A stretch of DNA of 64,000 nucleotides from Anaspis maculata (GCA_949128115.1 OX421962.1:100966836-101030835), one strand, 5' to 3'. Positions 37,801 to 47,186 are shown, numbered from the stretch's first letter. The notes: generated from the sequence alone by a model not told the origin. Numbers and translations: made by a program.

Positions 37801-40800
37801 GCACAAAAATTGGTAGGATAGTCCACAAGACCTTGCTCTTTCGATTGAGCCGAAGCGCCACGCAGATTTTTTCTCGGGGGGTCGCCAGGGGGCCCCTGAA
37901 ATTTGGAAGGGGTGGGGCCCCTACGGAACCACTTTTCATATCGCTATATCCAATGAAAAGGAGACGTATGACTCTACTATAAACCTTAACAGCATCAGTC
38001 ACCATGTCGCTATCATTCTTCACTGTTAAAAAAAATAAAGTCTTCGGCTAGTACGAAAAATTTGTTTTAATTTTTTTTCACCTACAAGAACATGGAAAAT
38101 TGGCGCGTTTGATGTTTTTTCCCACATTTCTGCATCAGCTTATTTCATGTATAAAGTCGAAAATGCGAAAGACCTATTTTCGGCAGAATGCCAAGCAAAG
38201 AAGTGAGCAATTTTCACTGCCCAGTTCAACAGCGGTTTTTTTTAATATTCCCAATCGATATTACTAATGCCATCACTAGGGAAAAATAGGTTGGACTATC
38301 CTCTAACAATATTTCAAGATTTTAAATGCGGAACCGCACGCAAAAATTCCGTAGACTAATTTTTATTGAGGGCGGTAAAATGTCTCTAGTACTGTGCGAG
38401 TGCGTGATAGGGACTGCCAAAAGTACTTTGCTCAGGACATGCGGCTCAAACATTCACTGTCAAGGACCAGGACCTCAGAAAAGGGTCTACTTGAGTGAAG
38501 TTGAAAAAGAGGATCCCGGTCCAAAATAAAAATAACACTGCTTGCCGTGGAAACCAGTTGTGCAGAAAACTTTTGCAGCTACCTGCTCCATTTTCCCCGG
38601 AATGGGTACAACTGAGAGCTGGAAACCTTCTTACCGCTCTTGATAAAAAAACTTCTACGGGATTTTTACGTGTGGTTCCGCATTTAAAGTTTTGAAATAT
38701 CGTTAGAGGATAGTCCAACCTATTTTTCCCTGGTAATGGTATCAGTAATATCGACTGGGAATATTAAAAAAAACCGCTGTTGAACTGGACAGTGAAAATT
38801 GCTCACTTCTTTGCTTGGCATTCTCCCGAAAATTGGTCTCTCGCATTTTCGACTTCATACATGGGATAATCTGATGCAGAAATGTGGGAAAAAAGACCAA
38901 ACGCGCCACTTTTCCATGTTCTTGTAGGTGAAAAAAAAATTAAAACAAATTTTTCGTACTAGCCAAAGACTTTATTTTTTTCAACAGTGAAGAACGATAG
39001 CGACATGGTGACTGTTGCTATTAAGGTTTATAGTAGAGTCATACGTTTCCTTTCCATTGGATACAGCGATATTAAAGAGTTTCCGTAGGGGCTCTACCCC
39101 TCTCAAATTTCAGGAGCCCCCTGGCGACCCCCCGAGAAAAAATCTGCGTGGCGCTTCGACTCAATCGAAAGAGCACGGTCTTGTGGACTATCCTACCAAT
39201 TTTTGTGCTTTTGTCACAAAGTGCAAGGTTCATGTCACTAACCCCCGGACTATAGTGAGGTAGACAATAGGGAGAGGAAATGAGAACCCCCCCCTCATTA
39301 TGTACGCCCGATTTTCTTTTTGAAATATCTTACTACTGTTCGAGAAATTATATTTTTCCCTGGTCCATTTTTGATGGGGAATTTCTCCTAGAAGTTTGCA
39401 ACCGTAATTGCGAAACACCCTGTATGGAAATTTGCATAAACAAAAAACTTTGTCGCTTACTGTAAGGGATGATACTCACAGCTGATCAAGATGTTTTCTG
39501 GTCTATTAATGAATCATTAAACAATTAATTGGAAGTGGGTATCTCAACCACTGTTGAGGTACCCACTCACCTACCGGCCGCAGCCCGGCCGCCCAGAAAA
39601 ATTACCCGAATAATGTGTGGCCGTCAAAGGCCTGGACGAATTTTTTTTCTGGCCGGCCGTACATTGCCGGCCGGCGGCCGGTAGGTGAGTGGGTACCTTC
39701 AAACTATTAAAGGCCTCTGTGTACTTCAATTTAAAAAAAGCTCATAGCTTAATTAGATCCAAAGATATGATGACGTGAAGGTCAAGAACTATAGTGCATA
39801 TTCGCGCGTCGTTATCTCAGACTTTCTATTACTATTATTATAGTACCTCTCGAGGTACCTCTTGTCTGTAGCATGTATGCCATACGCTAAATAAATAATA
39901 AATATCTCAGACGAATACGCTCAATAAGTGATGACGGCTGGTGTAGGTGAGGGAGCCGTTGCCATGGCAACCATGGATGCAAACTCGGAATGGCAGTTGA
40001 CGTTGACATTACTTGCGTCAAAAATCGTCAACAATAAACAGTGTTGCGGTTGTTATGCGATAACAAAGTATATAAAAGGCCGTTTCAGGTAGATATCACC
40101 CTTTTTCTCAGCGAAACACCGTGCAAGGAGGATCAAGTTCAGTTTATAGTAGAAGTGTGGTCAACATCAACTAGTCATTTCGAGTTTGTATCCATGTAGC
40201 CATGGCAACGGCGCCCTAACCTACCCCAACCTACGTCACACTAATCGAGCGTATTTCGCGACTCGTGCAAATATTTTTATTGTCGTTAAGGATTGTTTAT
40301 GTTTAACCAGCCGTCCTCAAATGTCGTCGGTATCGAGCCGAAATAGATAAGATTCGATTAACGAAGGAAAGAACTCGGTATGTTGAACCGCTCGAAAAAT
40401 GGAAGAATCAGGAAGGTCTTTTCTCAACATAATCCAGATTCAATCTACATATCGGCATTTATCATTTGTCAATGTTTGTGGATCGTGTTGTTGAATCGTT
40501 TCCTAATGTCTCCTTCCTTATCAGTTTTAGCCTTTTGATATAGAGTATGTTCACTTGTACCGTGATTCTAGTCGGCTGTGAGATTTTGTTTTCAAGTTTC
40601 CAAATCTGGAATATAGAAAATCCCCAAAACATTGCGGTTGGCTATTCTGTCTTCATTTGGCAAAATAATTAAGGACACGAGACACGAAGTCGTTCGGACC
40701 ACTTTTGGAACACATTTTTCACGCATTTTCTCTGCAGATAGACGGAACATTTTTGCAGGACGTGATGTCTGGCGCTTTTTTCCATTTTATTGGAAAATGT

Positions 40801-43800
40801 AATAATTTTTCGACCTGTTGTCAATTTTCGCCAATGAACAAATAAATCAAAGCAGCTTTGACATTTGACAGATGTCAAAAATATTTCTAACCTCTCGAAG
40901 CCGGTTCAACTTTACGTGATTCAAACTGAAAAAATACAAGTCATTCGTCCAAAAAAGGGGGCCCCATGGAATCATCAATTCTTTCCCCTCTTCCAGTCGA
41001 AAAGACACGCCGGATCATGAAGAACTATTGGCAAGACAAGGCACATCCCAGCAGGCTTGCTGTTGCAGCAGGATTTACGTGTAAAAAGTTTACTAAACCG
41101 AATTTCAAAAAACCCAGCCGCCGAAAGTTGCGTATTGGACCGAAATTCATGTGAGTACCTTCAGTCTTCAATTTGTTTTCGTTTTGAACCGTGGCGAAAC
41201 GAGTTTTTGTCGACCTGGAATGGCCGCCGTCAAGATGACTTGCATTGAAGGCGGCCCCGTAGGGTTCTGGTGTCTAAATGACGGTAATACAGCTCTGCGC
41301 CCCTCTAGTCGCATTTCCACGTATGACAAAGTCAGTTTTCCAAGATTTTATTATCAATTTGATAAGAAATATAACTTCACTTCTAGCGAAGTCAGTTTCA
41401 CACCAGATAAAAAGGCGGCAAGCCTACAATACTGAAGTAGAAAATTTGCCCGGCTAACTAGAGTCACAGTACAAGTCGAGGTACAAGTGAACCTACTATA
41501 GTAAGAAAACCTGGCATTTGCCGCGCCAGAAGTTACCAAATTGGGGTATAAAATGTTCAGAGAATCAAGTTAAAGAGAAGTGGTACAAGCAAGCACGAGG
41601 GCGCCATCTGTTAATTACTACCAGTAATACAGTGGTAAGAGTTCTGTTTTGTAAAACCAGTGTACATATCGCTTTCGCCTCTGGTCACCAGGCTGCAGCA
41701 TCTTTGTTATTGGCGAGTTTCAAGATCGAATACGCCATCTGACGGCCAACGTGTAAACGACGTTTGTGCACGGATCAACTGCAGATTTGTGTGGGCTCTT
41801 ATGAGCGTTGCGGTGTTTGGGGACTTTATTTGATTCCATCTGACTCAACGGGGCGTTAATTTTTTCCAACAAAGTACGTGAACCACGCACGTTTCATTAT
41901 CTTGAATATATTAGGTGTCGTCGATTGCAAAAGCATTGCATTTTTAAATAAGAGTGGCACGTGTACGACGACTGGCAAGCAAAAGTGGCATAGAATGGAA
42001 GGTGGCAAGATAGATAGTGACAAAAAGTGGCGGAGAATTAGTTGTGTTTCCGAGTGCGAGTCGCGCTGTGGAAACCGGAAAAAGGAAGAGTTACATTTTC
42101 ACCGTTTACCGTCGAAAGCGAAAGACGCAAGTTGGGTAGTAGTCCAGGCTTTTTAGTCGAAAAAACGGCAAAACATGAAACAAATTAAAACACGGTCAAT
42201 CTCTTCAGTTTTGGGTTCACTAGACTTTGCTGTATAACATACAAAAAGTCCCCACTTTTCCCCCGTGTGCGTCATTATTTTTTTGACAGGCAAAGATGAA
42301 GACACCTCAAAATTCACTTTTCGCTAAAAAATGCTCCTAGTTCTCAACCACCCAATCGATTTCTCTTATCTTGGTCTTGAATGAAAGATAATGAATCAAG
42401 GTGAATGATATGGGATAGCTTTTGTTCAAAATTTGACACTAACAGACCTAATTTCTTGATAAAGACACTTTTTTCGTGTTTTTTTTCTTATGCTTCAGTT
42501 AACATTTCACTTTTGCATCTACCACTGAATATTACTTGGTATTATTATATGCAGTAGATTCCTTACAGTTTTAGCTTCAAAATGACGTATCTCTTAGCTT
42601 CATTGTGAATTGTCCAGCAATTCCAATGAGGATTCTATGAAGCTACGTCAAACGCATTATATGGGGAAAATCACTCCAACATTATTAACCTAGACTTTTA
42701 CCTGTAATAATTGAACCTACGTTCAATATGCACAGCATCGTACTGACTAAATCTGGTCTGGTAGTACTCGTATGAGTAGGTACTAGGTACAGTTTCGCAA
42801 TTTGCCTCTATGGTTTAAGCGCTACTACTTGTAGCGCTTATATTTAGTTTGTTCTTGTTATTGCCGTCTGCAATGTCCGGCAATATCTCAGCTACTAAAC
42901 TTCGGATTGCGCTTGAGTTTTTGCTAGATGATAGCTTAGGTACTCTAGATGTACAAACAACAAAGATATTTTATTTCATTATTCGTCCGTCCGTCCGTCT
43001 GTGTGTCTGTCATTCCACGCAATATCGCGGCTCCTAGACCTCGGATTAACCTCGGGTTTTTGCTAGATAATAATAGCTAAGGTACTCTAGGTGTAAACAA
43101 ACAACACGGTGGGCTACGCGGGAGCACCCACGTGTAGTTGGTCCCCGTCAAGACGCATCTTCCTCCAGCTCCGGAGACTCTTTTGAAAATAGTGTCTTGC
43201 AACTGCAAGAAGAACTGCGGTCCAAAATGTAGATGCAGGCGATCTCCCTTGTCTTGTTCGCAGATGTGTAAGTTCTGTAGGGGCACAACATGTGAGAATC
43301 TACCCCACCTTGTTGAGTATGACGCCAAGAACGATCTGTTACTCTTATAAACTTATGTATTTAGTCCCTTTAGGTGCTAGATAACTTTGCTATTATTTTA
43401 GATGGGTATAGGTACCTACTATCGGTAGGTATTCGGGGTAACTATCGATATATTGTTTGAAAATCAATAGACGAGTTTTTAACGAAACTAATATTGGACA
43501 AAATAAGCTGAGAGTACGGATGGTAAGCTAGATGCGATTTTTTTTGACTACTAGTGAACTTGAAATTATAATAATAATAATTTGATATTTTTTGCAGAGC
43601 ATGGCTATAAAAATCTTCCTGTGCTGTGCTATACTTCCAATACATTATTAATATGTAAATGCAATGTTGAAGCTCTGATTTGAAAAGATGGTGAGCAATT
43701 TTTATTGAAAAAAATGATAATTTGCTCTTGAAAATTGTGGATTTTGAATTTAAGATATTTTTACGTTGAATACATCAATGTTCGAAATTTCGAATAGGAT

Positions 43801-46800
43801 CGATAACTGCAACTATTTCACGCATTTACATCAGGCATTCGACATATTTATCATTTCTTGAATACTATAAAATCGAGTTGGTTTGATGTTCTGTGTAAGC
43901 CAGCTTGAAACTGAAAAATGTGGCTATACCCGCGGGAAAGTTGCTGTTGTCATATTATTACTATTTTAATGTAGAGTGTCTTTTTTTCGGACGCTAGAGA
44001 ATTGTTTTAGCTACAAGAAGAAACCTTGAAAGATGAAATCAAAGCCATATTACAGCTACAATATATTTTTTTCAACTGCGCGGAGATATTTTTGAGTGAC
44101 ATTTAGGACTTGGGATATTTTTTTCAATAAATTATTTTTCTCACCTTGTGACCGCTTACGTCGCGTTTATGATACGATAGTCTTATGCAGAAAAGTCCAT
44201 ATAATTCATTCAATCTTAAATCCAAATGATAATTGCATCAAACGCAAAAATAACCCAAATTGAAAAACCGGCTTTATTTTGGTCCCAAAATCACGTTTTT
44301 TTGTCGAAAATTGCTCAAAAGATTTTTTAAACAGAATTTATATGTTATAATCGGATTTGCAAGGTCAGAATAAGTGGGAAACGATACCCAACATGCCAGT
44401 ATTGTCTCAATATTATTGAAAACCAAATTTCTTGCATAGGTCACCAATTGCCCCCCTCCCGAGCTCCCCTCACGGGGACCATAGACATCTAGTTTGTCAG
44501 TAAGTTTCACTTATAGCCCAAGGTATCCAAATATAATAAATTTGAAGCCACTGACTAGATTACTTTTATCCTAGAATTTTTTTAATGAAAATTTTGACCC
44601 CCCCCCTCAAAAATTATGACGCACACGGAGGAAAGTTGGGGACTTTTAGTATGTTGTTTAGTAAGGTTAAGTGGGTACGATACCGTGAAGATTGCACGTG
44701 GATTAATTTGTTTCATGTTAAATGCTAAAAAGCCTGGGCTATAGCCAAAATGACAAACAAACTCGGCACTGTGGAAAATATAACCACGAGAAAAGCCTGG
44801 GAAGTGTCGCTGAAAATGGGAACTTTATATGGCTGCATCGAAGAAGCACAGCTGCGATATTTTCGCATGTCGCGGACTGGCCTGCTTTACAATAAGTGCA
44901 TTTGAACATTCCAATTTCACAGGAACTGATGCTACTACTATTTTTTTTAAATTACATTCCCTACTAGTGAGGAGATTCATACAATGCGCTTGTTTGTAAA
45001 TACAATTCAAATACATATGTCTATGTTCAAATTGATGCTTGATTCGGTTCGCTTTCGACCACACAACACAAGAAATTGTGACTTCAGAATTTCTTCTCTC
45101 ATCACGATACATCGAGAATCCGTTGAGACCATCAAGTGATCCAAAACATCCATAACACTCAATTGCGCTTCTGCCATTTTTGAGTTCCACACATACTAAT
45201 TAACCCCGTTTCACGTCTGGAGGACATTGAAAACCGCTTACTACTGATGAGATTTTTGAACGCGCGGGCAACAATCCGTGCTCTATCCGACATGTTTGTT
45301 TACATGCGAAGCGCATCAGCAGCGCCACCATCGGTAATGTTACTCGCCAATATGACGACCATTCAATGATCATAGATTTCTGAGTTAGATGAAAAACACA
45401 CTAAAAATAAAGAGTTTTTCCTTGGCTGTTTTGCATTCTAATATCATTTTTTGTGATGAAAAATCCCGAAAAAATTAAAAAAGGTCATTATGGACAACTA
45501 CTGATCCTCCAGTTTTTTCCACAATGGAAAGTTCTAATGATGCGATCCTTTTTTGGTGGAGTGTATCAACTCAGATTATTAAAGTAAACCATAACAAGGC
45601 AGGCTGTCAACATACTATCGTGGCCAAAAAATGATCAGACAATAAACTGATACAGGGCATTAAAATTTCTTGTAAGTGAGCCAGGTGTCAGACCGTAACA
45701 CTGGCTGGAATTCGAATAAATCTATACTTCATGTCAACATAATTTTTGATAATTTTTTTGGCCACCCACCACCCTAAGAAAAAAGGAATATTGGGTGATA
45801 TTTAAATGTTGTCAATAGGCAGTTTGCACATTTTAAATTCCGCGCCTGTTTTCACGCCTCTAGCGGTAGAAAATTACTCCTTTGGAGGGTAGACATGCGA
45901 CATGCGCATGTCACGTTGACAAGCGCTTTGAAAGTCCGTGCCGCGAGATTTTTGAGTGACTGATTGTGAGGTGTGATGGATAAATCTATATCTTTTGGGT
46001 TCAGGCCAGTATCCTTCCGGCATAAAACAGCCGGCAATGCCGGTAAAGGGAAGATGCTGAAGGAAGCAAGCCATATTTTGAATCTTGTGGAGGTAGCAGG
46101 CCAAATAAAGGCGAAGGTAATTCGCCAGACCTCAGTCAACTTGCCTCGACGCAGTATCGCTCTTTTTTTTCCAACAAAATGGTCACTGCATACCCTGTGG
46201 TAGGCTCGTGGCTGCCACATTTCTGTTTCACTTTTACTGGACAGGTGATTGAATTTAGGTTGATCAGAAAAATTCCCGGGTTGTCTTTACTTGACTTTTT
46301 TCACATTATTTATCCAAACTTGCCGTCGATCAACTTGGTGCCATCTTCCAGGGAATCTATAAAATACCACAGATCTTTTTCCTGCATTAAAATAGGTGTC
46401 ACGGCATCCAATAAGACAACAGTCCAGTTTCGATTTTTTTGGTTGTACCATCTTAAAACTCTGTAGTTTGCTCTCTTACTTTCTTGAAAGGGGAGACAAT
46501 TTGTTAATGAATCCAAGGTACTTACCGTAGGTACTTACCTAGTGATAATAAGGCTAAAACCTACCTCAGAGTCACATACAGATAGCGAACTGAAGTTTCG
46601 CGACACCACGGTGTGACAAAACCGTCATTAATTGACTTTTTTGATGACAATGATATCAATAATACCTAGTCTTTTTGATTCTGAGCAATGATGCATTTCA
46701 GTTCATCCCTCCACAATGGCGCTGGGGGCATATCTGCTAATCGCCTATAGACCGATATTTGAACCCAGTCCAAAAATCAAGGCTGCACACTACTTGCTGT

Positions 46801-47186
46801 CTCTGTGACAGCTGTCAATTAACAAATATCAAAGCCCACTCTTGACTTTTGGCTTGGATTGCCGATGGGAAAAATCGAAACTGTCCTTACTTATTCGGTA
46901 GAGAGTTGTGCTGGAGCGACGTGTCCGGCGTGTGATTTTTGCTGTGCTCCGGCGTCACTGAACTGGCGCTGGATATGCTCGACATCACATCCGAGACAGG
47001 CGCGACCCCCAGCGAACTGAGCATCTCGTCCAGCTCCTTCCTGTCAACGTCCGTCCCGAGCAGCACCTTGGTGGCCGCCTCTTCGACATCCTTCAGCTCC
47101 TTTTCCCGTCTCCGCCTGTCCTTTTCCTCGCGCAAAGCCTGCAGCTTGGCCTTTTTTCTCTCCAATTCGGCTCTGCGGTCCGACAT
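22535..47186 (-). CDS. Cytoplasmic dynein 1 intermediate chain, 10 coding exons
   Basis: The intermediate chain holds the dynein motor together in the cytoplasm, binding the heavy chain through its WD repeats and dynactin p150 and NudE through its N-terminus. It is the orthologue of DYNC1I1/2 and fly short wing. Ten coding exons with consistent GT-AG sites and phases give 2025 nt, 674 residues; family members are about 610-660. Residues 1-45 are a charged helix starting [12 protein letters not shown]; 70-80 Ser-rich; 112-130 ([20 protein letters not shown]) the Tctex-type light-chain site; 132-134 TQT the LC8 site; 226-262 the roadblock light-chain site; 277-640 WD repeats ([86 protein letters not shown]). 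I chose ATG 47186 because it gives the family start; an in-frame ATG at 47234 would add 16 residues. Introns of 10.5, 5.8 and 2.8 kb are full of transposons. Confidence 0.97.
22756..23022 (-). CDS. Dynein intermediate chain exon 9
   Basis: Encodes residues 533-621, with [20 protein letters not shown] and [14 protein letters not shown], the last WD repeats. Acceptor TTTTGCAG, donor GTATAT. Confidence 0.96.
23555..23812 (+). repeat. TACAGGGTG-family fragment
   Basis: Starts TACAGGGTGTTCCGGGATAA (partly shared with the complement at about 27235-27255) and holds the line CGATTTTATTCAGATTCAAA followed by AAGTTTACT, which recurs at 27000-27060 and 37040-37100. Only one terminus is visible. It lies in dynein intron 8. 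Confidence 0.6.
23813..24835. other. Dynein intron 8 segment, no gene seen
   Basis: AT-rich intronic DNA with a TACAGGGTG word near 24259, a GTCCGTCCGTCCGT run at about 24768-24783, and no credible coding. Confidence 0.5.
24836..25505. repeat. Two diverged direct repeats, period about 396 bp
   Basis: Unit A (24836-25150) and unit B (25232-25505) both run GGGTAGCTCATG, CGAACCAAGAAAAAT, a short GCGGC.TCGCCG block, ATTTGAACTT and TATCAATTTTTGAAAA in the same order. They differ by many substitutions and small indels, so the duplication is old. Confidence 0.65.
25793..25821 (+). repeat. (TGTC)n microsatellite
   Basis: About seven perfect TGTC units. GTCCGT-type runs of the same flavour recur near 24768 and 42985, next to transposon remnants. 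Confidence 0.9.
26103..26500 (+). repeat. 118-bp tandem repeat, about 3.4 copies
   Basis: Units start CATAATTCGG at 26103, CATGATTGCC at 26221, CATAATTCTG at 26339 and CATGATTCTG at 26457, an exact 118-bp step each time. Each contains GCCATCTTGGCCGCCATATT, TTAGTGGAACGATT, CATGAAACTTG and TCTAGTACGATCATTC. The equal spacing shows no indels between units. It lies in dynein intron 8. Confidence 0.95.
26790..27255 (-). repeat. TACAGGGTG-family element remnant, reverse copy
   Basis: Contains TTTTTTAGGCCTTTGAAAGT, AACCCAAATA...CTCG..AATGAAGCC and AATTTGAATAAAATCGGTTG, all also present in the element at 36874-39424 (37010-37110 and 37580-37715). The degraded end CCTTATTCCGGGACACC pairs with the start of the fragment at 23555. 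Confidence 0.6.
27652..28434 (-). mobile_element. TA-flanked TIR element, copy 2 of 4 (internally deleted)
   Basis: Same ends as the 4776-5675 copy (AAGTAGGTGCACTTGTACTG and its partner ending CATGGTA), with TA at 27650-27651 and 28435-28436. It is in reverse orientation and 783 bp long; gaps include a missing piece near 28015 and another near 28310. It lies in dynein intron 8. Confidence 0.85.
28588..28721. mobile_element. MITE with GCGTTTTCTACT ends, copy 1
   Basis: TIRs CAGCGTTTTCTACTGAGAAA and the complement of TAGCGTTTTCTACTGGAAAA, with GTGCGCAC words inside. TAA stands at both sides (28585-28587 and 28722-28724), a 3-bp target duplication. A second copy is at 56807-56947. Confidence 0.8.
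28855..29247 (-). CDS. Dynein intermediate chain exon 8
   Basis: Encodes residues 402-532, from [20 protein letters not shown] to [12 protein letters not shown]. Acceptor TTTGCAG, donor GTTAGT. A 65-bp intron separates it from exon 7 and a 5.8-kb intron from exon 9. Confidence 0.97.
29313..29685 (-). CDS. Dynein intermediate chain exon 7
   Basis: Encodes residues 277-401, the first WD repeats, with [23 protein letters not shown] and [14 protein letters not shown]. Acceptor TTTTCAG, donor GTAAGC. Confidence 0.97.
29986..30139 (-). CDS. Dynein intermediate chain exon 6
   Basis: Reads [20 protein letters not shown] through [10 protein letters not shown], the roadblock/LC7-binding helix and the conserved DYSG. 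Acceptor TTTTTTTAG, donor GTGAGT. Confidence 0.93.
30140..31657. other. Dynein intron 5, no gene seen
   Basis: Non-coding on both strands as far as can be told; the open frames near 30724 and 31090 are short and unlike any protein. A single ACACCCTGTA word lies at about 31603-31612. Confidence 0.5.
31658..32010. mobile_element. TACAGGGTG-ended MITE, 353 bp
   Basis: TIRs TACAGGGTGTAACCG and its exact complement, with TA at 31656-31657 and 32011-32012. Pairing weakens quickly beyond 20 bp (TAAAAAAAAGCTTG against AAACTTTTTACG). No coding. Same termini as the larger element at 36874-39424. Confidence 0.8.
32013..32921. other. Dynein intron 5, distal part
   Basis: No gene, RNA or clean repeat recognised. 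A CpG-containing patch (GTCGCGCGTCGCGAG) lies near 32185. Confidence 0.4.
32922..33098 (-). CDS. Dynein intermediate chain exon 5
   Basis: Reads [15 protein letters not shown] through [10 protein letters not shown]: an acidic linker before the roadblock-binding helix. Acceptor CCACAG, donor GTAAGT. Confidence 0.9.
33893..33940 (-). CDS. Dynein intermediate chain exon 4, 48 nt
   Basis: Reads [16 protein letters not shown], a motif typical of insect dynein intermediate chains. Acceptor CTTAAG, donor GTAGGT. Phase 1 to phase 1, so also skippable. Confidence 0.88.
34406..34426 (-). CDS. Dynein intermediate chain exon 3, 21-nt microexon
   Basis: CATAG acceptor, GTAAGTTT donor, and in-phase reading AHATDYY plus one base. 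It keeps phase 1 on both sides, so it can be skipped without a frame change; alternative splicing is known in this region in other animals. Confidence 0.75.
34427..36233. other. Dynein intron 2 background
   Basis: AT-rich intron. A 125-codon open frame on + from 34582 is Lys/Phe-rich with no motif and is rejected. A GAA/GAAGAA-rich purine run lies near 34945-34975. The only possible coding is the exon listed at 35595. Confidence 0.4.
35595..35809 (+). CDS. Possible terminal exon of an unrecognised small membrane protein
   Basis: A frame opens after a TTTCAG acceptor-like site at 35589-35594 and runs about 71 codons to TAA at 35807-35809, with AATAAA overlapping at the stop. It reads a basic start ([11 protein letters not shown]), a region with [13 protein letters not shown], a hydrophobic segment of about 20 residues ([15 protein letters not shown]) and an acidic tail GQESSSDDE. 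This looks like a tail with one membrane segment. No upstream exon is found; the nearest donor (after 35510) would create an immediate stop. It lies on the strand opposite dynein, in intron 2. Either a nested gene's last exon, a pseudogene or chance. Confidence 0.3.
36234..36367 (-). CDS. Dynein intermediate chain exon 2
   Basis: Encodes residues 99-143 with the light-chain binding sites ([15 protein letters not shown]). Acceptor TTTGCAG, donor GTAAGT. It follows a 10.5-kb intron. Confidence 0.9.
36874..39424. mobile_element. TACAGGGTG-ended foldback element, about 2.55 kb
   Basis: Ends TACAGGGTGTTTTGCAATCA and the complement of TACAGGGTGTTTCGCAATTA. TA precedes the left end; the right flank has TG. 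The subterminal 85 bp pair (36874-36960 against 39341-39424), then the arms 37740-38420 and 38620-39262 pair closely (for example ATTGGTAGGATAGTCCACAA, and CGCCACGCAGATTTTTTCTC). The left arm carries about 770 extra bases between these parts, including a nested MITE. No transposase frame. It lies in dynein intron 1. Confidence 0.8.
37103..37428. mobile_element. MITE with GGGTGATTGCATG ends, 326 bp
   Basis: Perfect 13-bp TIRs (GGGTGATTGCATG and complement) flanked by TA at 37101-37102 and 37429-37430. It is nested inside the left arm of the 36874-39424 element, so it is younger than that arm. No coding capacity. Confidence 0.8.
39557..39698. mobile_element. GC-rich hairpin MITE, about 140 bp
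   Basis: AGGTACCCACTCACCTACCG at the left pairs exactly with its complement at the right end, and GGCCGGCCGG-rich words fill the interior. The fold would be a stable stem. It stands out from its AT-rich surroundings. Confidence 0.8.
39914..40255. mobile_element. MITE with about 75-bp TIRs, 342 bp
   Basis: AATACGCTCAATAAGTGATG...GGCTGGTGTAGGT..GCCGTTGCCATGGCAAC on the left pairs with GTTGCCATGG...CTACCCCAACCTACGTCACAC...CGAGCGTATT on the right with few mismatches. The interior has a TATATAAAAGG word near 40068, a possible promoter or chance. Confidence 0.75.
40543..41498 (+). mobile_element. TA-flanked TIR element, copy 3 of 4
   Basis: Ends GAGTATGTTCACTTGTACCG and the complement of TAGTAGGTTCACTTGTACCT; TA at 40541-40542 and 41499-41500. 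956 bp, same orientation as copy 1, with small insertions such as a 13-bp repeat of the terminal GTACAAGT word near 41470-41488 and a changed middle around 41040-41080. It lies in dynein intron 1. Confidence 0.85.
41995..42132 (+). pseudogene. THAP-domain fragment (N-terminal half)
   Basis: Reading from the ATG at 41995, the frame gives [20 protein letters not shown] then RLPSKAKDA. This fits the start of a THAP zinc finger (CxxxC, then a HFHRxP box). The frame then runs into the inverted repeat of the 42144-44737 element and stops at about 42156, before the conserved Trp and the Cys-His pair. THAP domains bind DNA and are found in P-element-type transposases and their domesticated relatives. 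It looks broken by the insertion. Confidence 0.5.
42880..43105 (+). repeat. Two direct repeats, period about 140 bp
   Basis: CAATATCTCAGCTACTAAAC near 42880 and CAATATCGCGGCTCCTAGAC near 43019 begin two units that go on through TTTTTGCTAGAT, TAGCTTAGGTACTCTAG and ACAAACAACA. A GTCCGTCCGTCCGT run stands between them. Confidence 0.65.
43138..43350 (+). pseudogene. Cys-rich (CXC-like) C-terminal fragment of a transposon-type protein
   Basis: The frame reads [20 protein letters not shown] then [20 protein letters not shown] and TCEN, ending after about 70 codons. The pattern CxCxxxCxxxCxCxxxxxxCxxxCxxCxG is the Cys-rich tail seen on many insect transposon-linked hypothetical proteins. There is no start and no body of the protein upstream, so this is a captured fragment. 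The stop at the end is natural for the tail. Confidence 0.55.
44789..44824 (+). pseudogene. THAP-like fragment (middle part)
   Basis: Just right of the 42144-44737 element the + strand reads [11 protein letters not shown], which fits the part of a THAP domain after the HxFP box (basic residue, conserved Trp, then a helix). Placed after SKAKDA of the left piece it would give usual THAP spacing. Only a dozen residues support this. Confidence 0.3.
44825..46890. other. Dynein intron 1, proximal part
   Basis: Apart from the THAP-like relics no feature is firm. On - at 45178-45007 a frame starting [20 protein letters not shown] reads rather like protein but has no splice or family support. The rest is AT-rich. 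Confidence 0.35.
46164..46220 (-). pseudogene. THAP-like fragment (C-terminal part, opposite strand)
   Basis: On - the frame reads [18 protein letters not shown]. WxP followed by VCSDHF is the third and fourth zinc ligand region of a THAP domain. The downstream residues do not continue into a recognised protein, and no N-terminal half is found on this strand, so it is a relic. It may come from the same gene as the 41995 fragment after an inversion, or from another THAP copy. Confidence 0.4.
46891..47186 (-). CDS. Dynein intermediate chain exon 1 (coding)
   Basis: Encodes residues 1-98 plus two bases. The donor GTAAGG follows CCGAATAA. A good acceptor (pyrimidines then GTGCAG) lies 10 bases upstream of the ATG, so an untranslated first exon probably lies farther upstream. 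The exon holds the dynactin/NudE-binding helix and is GC-richer than its surroundings. Confidence 0.95.

Larger units (their letters stand above)
42144..44737. mobile_element. TIR/foldback element, about 2.6 kb, with Cys-rich gene fragment
   Basis: CCAGGCTTTTTAG at 42144 and its complement to 44737 are the ends. Pairing continues for about 145 bp with gaps: ACATGAAACAAATTAA, ATAACATACAAAAAGTCCCC and CCCGTGTGCGTCATTATTTT each meet a complement in 44590-44725. The interior holds a tandem pair with GTCCGTCCGT runs and a Cys-rich coding fragment. It lies in dynein intron 1, between two pieces of a THAP-like sequence. Confidence 0.7.

Noticed and set aside
42130..44790. THAP gap as a normal intron
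   Set aside because: No GT-AG pair gives the needed phase across the gap, and the gap has TIRs at its ends, so an insertion explains it better.
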